A program made the position numbers and the translations under genes. A stretch of DNA of 64,000 nucleotides from Pomacea canaliculata. Its lineage: Eukaryota > Mollusca > Gastropoda > Architaenioglossa > Ampullariidae. Shown here piece after piece: positions 63,301-64,000 of the stretch. The stretch is from contig NC_037602.1 in NCBI RefSeq assembly GCF_003073045.1, positions 8,542,464 to 8,606,463 on the forward strand, written 5' to 3'. The notes beneath the pieces are model-generated. The model was given only the letters and a program-made list of their open reading frames with translations. It ran no database searches and was not told where the DNA came from. Position 1 is the first letter of the stretch. Every line of letters starts with the position of its first letter.

Positions 63301-64000
63301 CAAATAACTGTTACAATGAACTTCTTCAGTAGAGGTCTCCGTTCACAAATCTTAAAATGCAGCTACGGATGTCACTGCAGGAACTGTGTGATATAAAGAG
63401 TTCAATGTATGAAGGCTTGATCAAGCTTAAATGGCATCTCATGAAACATTTACAAATCTAAAAAGTATGAAATGACAGCAATGTGGCATCAATTTAAAAA
63501 ACCCAGAATGAGTAAAATTAACTAGAAAAAAAAGAGGAAAAATTAAAACCAAAGCCTTACCACTTACATCCTATTTTGCTTAATGCAGTCTACAAAGCTC
63601 TAAAGCTCATGTCTTAAGAAATGAGTAAAATGAATGCTTAACTCTATGCTTTTCACTCTACTTGCTCATTTATCAGGTAAAGGTGGGTTTTTAAAAATTC
63701 TATTTTTCTGAGTGAACTGTAAAGACTTTAAGTTAAAGAGTTAAATGTTGAAGGTAATGCAGGATTTTGTGGCAATGCATTTGCTTTGCAATTTCAAAAA
63801 AAAAAAAAGAAATAAAGACAACATGAAAGGAACAAAAACTTCTTTTTTTAAGTTTTCTGATGACACACCTGTTTCCACATTTCGCTGCCAGGACTGCTCA
63901 ATCTTCCTGAAGGTGGCTACAAGAGGTTCCACCATGCCTCCAAAGGGTGGATCACTCACTAAGACTACTCCTTTACCACCATCATGCAGAAAAGATAGGA
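60302..64000 (-). CDS. ZCCHC4: ZCCHC4 (rRNA m6A methyltransferase), 3' part, with three apparent frameshifts
   Basis: Exons in coding order: 64000-63867 (5' continues off window), 63072-63165, 62743-62865, 62054-62129, 61371-61496, 61051-61123, 60302-60365. Recognisable blocks are VLVSDPPFGGMVEPLV (the DPPF catalytic motif of this adenine-N6 methyltransferase), LPIIWFFPYFMEKRI, MLDYK, VDYENHTLF, SPVRIFTNLP, FCAKCQRFSAEENRHCDKC (zinc-binding), YKHCDSCKRCVKPSRVHC, CYICGMVEHKRKDCPQK (CCHC knuckle) and a lysine/arginine-rich end. The family methylates 28S rRNA in the nucleolus. The frame breaks between MPSL and MLDYK (about 63090), before SPVRIF (about 62815), and after DLPSH (about 61400). Splice sites are otherwise intact. 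The gene may be broken, or the sequence may have single-base errors. Confidence 0.85.
61590..61680 (-). mobile_element. Truncated SINE copy in a ZCCHC4 intron
   Basis: It shares GCTGAGCCAGCAGGTAAGG, ATATCATGGCAAACCAACC and AGCCCTGTAAACAGAT with the 32955-33150 copy, over the conserved body only. The tRNA-like head is missing. It lies between the exons at 61371-61496 and 62054-62129. Confidence 0.65.

Overview
This is an intron-rich animal nuclear genome window with AT-rich non-coding DNA. The gene set (a C5orf63-like thioredoxin-fold protein, a MARCH2/3-type ubiquitin ligase, ZFR, a STAP-like PH-SH2 adaptor and ZCCHC4) is bilaterian. Together with RTE-like and CR1/L2-like LINE fragments, several hAT-derived elements and tRNA-derived SINEs, it suggests a lophotrochozoan, perhaps a mollusc. 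The species guess is inference. I see no operons, rRNA, tRNA genes, CRISPR arrays or viral genes.

Layout. 524-948 (-): the first two coding exons of an unrecognised protein that runs off the left edge. It is head-to-head with a two-exon C5orf63-like gene (1282-1895, +). 3736-9188 (-): a five-exon MARCH2/3-like RING-CH ligase whose first intron carries a composite transposon. 9.3-13.6 kb: intergenic DNA with a dead Tc1/mariner transposase and a 272-bp hAT-type MITE flanked by a perfect 8-bp duplication. 13.6-30.3 kb (+): ZFR, with 21 coding exons giving about 913 aa. 34.2-55.0 kb (-): a STAP-like PH+SH2 adaptor, with 17 coding exons giving about 671 aa. Its introns hold a 1.4-kb hAT element, a 156-bp foldback and an eight-copy 35-bp minisatellite. 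55-60.3 kb: non-coding DNA. 60.3-64.0 kb (-): the 3' part of ZCCHC4, running off the right edge and carrying three apparent single-base frameshifts.

Exon models were built by hand from GT/AG sites, phase continuity and family recall. For MARCH, ZFR and the adaptor every junction is in phase and the total length divides by three, so these models are strong. The genes are not a pathway cluster. They cover membrane ubiquitination (MARCH), double-stranded RNA binding and splicing (ZFR), tyrosine-kinase signalling (adaptor) and 28S rRNA m6A methylation (ZCCHC4). No wholly new system is evident. The best leads are the overlapping-frame alternative 3' exons of the adaptor, the intronic TGACGTGA minisatellite, the cluster of exact GTCACGTGAC palindromes, the transposon sitting at a MARCH splice donor, and the clustered frameshifts in ZCCHC4.
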